Below, piece after piece: positions 38,033 to 40,887 of a stretch of DNA of 40,887 bases (within the stretch, counting starts at the first letter, position 1; each line of letters opens with the position of its first letter). A program made the translations under genes and the position numbers. This DNA comes from an uncultured Neglectibacter sp. (GTDB lineage Bacteria > Bacillota > Clostridia > Oscillospirales > Acutalibacteraceae): contig CAJFMJ010000003.1 in NCBI GenBank assembly GCA_904391645.1, positions 1-40,887 on the forward strand. Direction: 5' to 3'. A model generated the notes under the pieces. It was not told the origin of the DNA. It did not search any database and worked only from the letters and a program-made list of their open reading frames with translations.

Positions 38033-38431
38033 ACTGTAATGATACACCAGATTAAAGCATTTTGCAACTACTGAAACAGAAAAATGCAAATTTCTATTTT
38101 CCCCATTTTTAGTCTTTTTGACTGAATTTTATCAAAGGTTACAGCTTTCTAGCGAAGATATCTCAGACTTGTAACCGGTTTTCTCCTGTTTTCACTCCGG
38201 TTTTCTCGGCATTTTCCGAGCGTTTTCACTAAATCCATGCCACACGTACACCTGTCCATAAATATCATTTTTGCATTTTTTGACCTTTGGCTATTGCGCA
38301 GGGGGAAAGAGCCTTGGAATTTCCCTGGTAAAAAACCCCTTCCTGTGGTATACTATATTTTAAAATCTCTGCCGCACTTCTGCAACGCGGCCCCACGCAA
38401 GTTGCCCCGTCCCCTTCAAGGAGGGTTGCCC

Positions 38432-39337
38432 ATGAAGCTTTTCAAAAAGCATTTTACCTGGTTTATGGACCGCATCGATCAGGACAGGCTGGACTCCACC
38501 GCGGCCCACGGGGCCTTTTTCCTGCTGATCTCCTTCCTGCCCTTTGTGGCCTTTTTGCTCACCCTCATGCAGCAGATCCACTTTGGCAACGGGGTCACCT
38601 TGATTGAGCGGGCCTTGGAGATCTTCCCCGACAGCGTGGCTGCCTATTTGGCGTCCCTGCTGCCGGACCCCTTCCACTCCAGCGGGGTGATGCCCGTGGC
38701 GGTGATCGCCGCTGTGTGGTCCTCCTCCATGGGGATGCTGGCCATCATCAAGGGGCTGGACCAGATTTTCCAAGTCCAGGAAACCCGGGGCTATGTGCGG
38801 CTGCGGATCATGGCAGTGGTGTATGTCATCCTCTTTGCCGCGGTGCTGATTGTGGCCGCAGCGCTGCTGGTGTTCGGCACCGCCATCTACCGGCTGCTCA
38901 CAGCCCACGTGTCGGCTTTCACCGCCAACATCCTCTTGCATTTTAAATCCGTAGCAGGCTTTGTACTGCTTTTTTCCTTCTTCACCCTGCTGTACACCGG
39001 CGTGCCCCGGCGGCGGGTGAAATTCACCCACAACCTGGCGGGGGCAGCGTTCTCTGCGGCAGGTTGGGTGGTGTTCTCCACGTTCTTCTCCATCTTTGTG
39101 GAAAACTTCTCCGACTTCTCCATCTACGGCAGCCTGGCCACCCTGGTCATTTTGATGTTCTGGCTTTTCTTTTGTATGTACATCATGTTCCTGGGGGCAG
39201 AGGTGAGTATGTGGCTGGAAACCAGCTCCATTTTGATGGACGTGAAAAACCTGCGGAAAAAACGGAAACGGCGCCGCCTGCGGAAAAAACAGCAGCGCCT
39301 TTTGAAGAAACCTTCGAAAACCTCGAAAAAGGAGTGA
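38432..39337 (+). CDS. YihY/BrkB family membrane protein
   Basis: MKLFKKHFTWFMDRIDQDRLDSTAAHGAFFLLISFLPF; multiple TM; GVPRRRVKFTHNLAGAAFSAAGWVVFSTFFSIFVENFSDFSIYGSLATLVILMFWLFFCMYIMFLGAE. Confidence 0.92.
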   Translation: MKLFKKHFTWFMDRIDQDRLDSTAAHGAFFLLISFLPFVAFLLTLMQQIHFGNGVTLIERALEIFPDSVAAYLASLLPDPFHSSGVMPVAVIAAVWSSSMGMLAIIKGLDQIFQVQETRGYVRLRIMAVVYVILFAAVLIVAAALLVFGTAIYRLLTAHVSAFTANILLHFKSVAGFVLLFSFFTLLYTGVPRRRVKFTHNLAGAAFSAAGWVVFSTFFSIFVENFSDFSIYGSLATLVILMFWLFFCMYIMFLGAEVSMWLETSSILMDVKNLRKKRKRRRLRKKQQRLLKKPSKTSKKE

Positions 39338-39342
39338 AGCGT

Positions 39343-40548
39343 ATGGCTTCTTTCACACCGGATCTGGAACGGCTCCAAGAGCTGTATGAACAATATGGGG
39401 CAGACCTGTTCGCCCTGTGCTACTTACAAGGGGGCCGGCCCGCCCCCACCCTGGACCTGATGGCGGCCGCCCTGTGCGACATGGCGGCAAGCCCCAAGCT
39501 TTGGAAACTTGCCACCTCTTCCCGGGAGGGCTTTTTGCGGGTAGGGTACTTAAACTGCGTAGACGCCTCCCTGCGGCGGCCCAAGCGCCGGAAAAAGAAA
39601 AAAGGCGCCCCTCTGGAAGACGCCCCCCGGGCGGTGCTGCCCTTCTCCATGACCGACCCCCTGCGGCAGATCTTAAAGCTGCGGCTCCACCTCAGCGCGG
39701 CGCTGTTCTGCCGGGAGCGGCTGGGGCTCTCCCCCCAAGAGGCGGGGACGCTTTTGGGCACCTCCCCGGCCCGGGCAAACCGCCTGGCAGACACCGCCCT
39801 GAAGAAAGCAGGCATCACCCAGGTTCAGGCCCGGGCCAATTTGGAGTCCCTGGCCCCTGGGGCGGACAACCTTCAAAAGGTCTGGCAGGAGTTCCTCTCC
39901 CAGCAGGGCCAGGGGGGCTTTGCCGCCCGGCAGCGGTTCCGCCGCTTCCGCCGGGCCATGGACAGCGCGGTGATCTACATAGCGGTAGGGGTGGTGGCGC
40001 TGTGCGTGGTGGCCTTCTTGGGGGTGGAGCAGGGCTGGTTTGGCCAAAGCTACCTGCCCTCTCAGGAGATTGAGGGCACCAGCTCCACTGCCGACGTCCC
40101 CCAGTGGGTGGGGGACATCTCCGTGTTTGTCCCCGAGGGGGAGGGCTTTGTGGAGTACACCGTCCACAAGACCCCCGGCGACCCGGAACAGGTCCTGCGG
40201 CAGATGGTGCTGCTGGGAGGCGCCCCCGCCGGCACCACCCTGCTCTCCTGGGACTATAACACCGGCGGGGTGGAGTCCAGCGACGGCAGCACCGCCACCA
40301 TCACCCTGGGGGAGGAGGCTACCCTCACCGTGGAGCTTTCCAAAGACGCGCTGTCCCTCTCCGGGGAAGAGGGGGTGGCCATGCTGCGGGCCATGGTGGC
40401 CACCTTCACCGCCTATCAAAAGGACGTGGACACCCTGTCCATCCGCTGCGAGGGCCAGGAGCTCACCGTGGAAGGCCACACCGCCCAGGACTTCCTGGGC
40501 CAGGGCCTGAACATCACCCGCACCGCGGAAACCGATTACCGGGAATGA
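39343..40548 (+). CDS. Putative fusion: ECF-sigma-like N-terminus, single TM helix, GerMN-like extracytoplasmic domain
   Basis: LYEQYGADLFALCYLQGGRPAPTLDLMAAALCDMA resembles sigma region 2; LSPQEAGTLLGTSPARANRLADTALKKAGI resembles region 4; TM SAVIYIAVGVVALCVVAFLGV; GerMN-like VFVPEGEGFVEYTVHKTPGDPEQVLRQMVLLGGAPAGTTLLSW... Confidence 0.6.
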   Translation: MASFTPDLERLQELYEQYGADLFALCYLQGGRPAPTLDLMAAALCDMAASPKLWKLATSSREGFLRVGYLNCVDASLRRPKRRKKKKGAPLEDAPRAVLPFSMTDPLRQILKLRLHLSAALFCRERLGLSPQEAGTLLGTSPARANRLADTALKKAGITQVQARANLESLAPGADNLQKVWQEFLSQQGQGGFAARQRFRRFRRAMDSAVIYIAVGVVALCVVAFLGVEQGWFGQSYLPSQEIEGTSSTADVPQWVGDISVFVPEGEGFVEYTVHKTPGDPEQVLRQMVLLGGAPAGTTLLSWDYNTGGVESSDGSTATITLGEEATLTVELSKDALSLSGEEGVAMLRAMVATFTAYQKDVDTLSIRCEGQELTVEGHTAQDFLGQGLNITRTAETDYRE

Positions 40549-40572
40549 GGCAGGGCCAGAAAGGAAACCGCT

Positions 40573-40887
40573 ATGAAACAGAAAAAACTGCTGGTCATCG
40601 ACGGCCAGGGGGGACGCATGGGCGCCGCCCTGGTGAGCCAGTGCAAAGCCGCCGGGCTGGACGCCCAGGTGATCGCCGTGGGTGCCAACTCTGCGGCCAC
40701 CACCGCCATGCTGAAGGCCGGTGCTGACGCCGCCGCCACAGGGGAGAACCCGGTGATCGTCAACAGCCAGGACGCGGACGTGATCCTGGGGCCCATGGGC
40801 ATCCTCACCGCCAACGCCCTGTGGGGGGAGATCACCCCGGCCATGGCGGCAGCGGTCAGCGAAAGCCGCGCCCAAAAAGTGCTTATC
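40573..40887 (+). CDS. DUF3842 family protein (C-terminus cut by window edge)
   Basis: MKQKKLLVIDGQGGRMGAALVSQCKAAGLDAQVIAVGANSAATTAMLKAGADAAATGENPVIVNSQDADVILGPMGI. Confidence 0.85.
   Translation, partial: MKQKKLLVIDGQGGRMGAALVSQCKAAGLDAQVIAVGANSAATTAMLKAGADAAATGENPVIVNSQDADVILGPMGILTANALWGEITPAMAAAVSESRAQKVLI

Overview
High-GC Firmicutes chromosomal window, probably Clostridia/Oscillospiraceae-like by gene content; taxonomy is inferred, not tested. Gene blocks from left to right: (i) rlmD-like rRNA methyltransferase, truncated at the left edge, then a minus-strand type II fatty-acid synthesis cluster accA-accD-accC-fabZ-accB-fabF-fabG-fabD-fabK-fabH, followed by a YmfI-like SDR and rsmE; (ii) plus-strand FG-GAP lipoprotein, OmpR-type response regulator, sensor kinase, DUF1385 protein and prmC; (iii) minus-strand potABCD, with a consensus promoter and a 27-bp palindrome upstream; (iv) recA-recX with an SOS box; (v) a plus-strand ABC-F gene preceded by a leader with a 3-codon uORF, a terminator hairpin and a competing antiterminator pairing; (vi) M28-like peptidase, cysS, and cysE behind a Cys-type T-box; (vii) a divergent prs, oppABCDF, a BrkB/YihY protein, a sigma-like/TM/GerMN-like fusion protein, and a truncated DUF3842 gene. 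The strongest candidates for undescribed biology are a modular GC-rich interspersed repeat family that abuts stop codons and sits inside operons (14.16, 17.6-17.98, 19.85-20.02, 27.57-27.83 and 30.32-30.55 kb), the ABC-F attenuator leader, and the sigma-like/GerMN fusion. All calls were made by reading the sequence and supplied ORFs; no database search or folding program was run.
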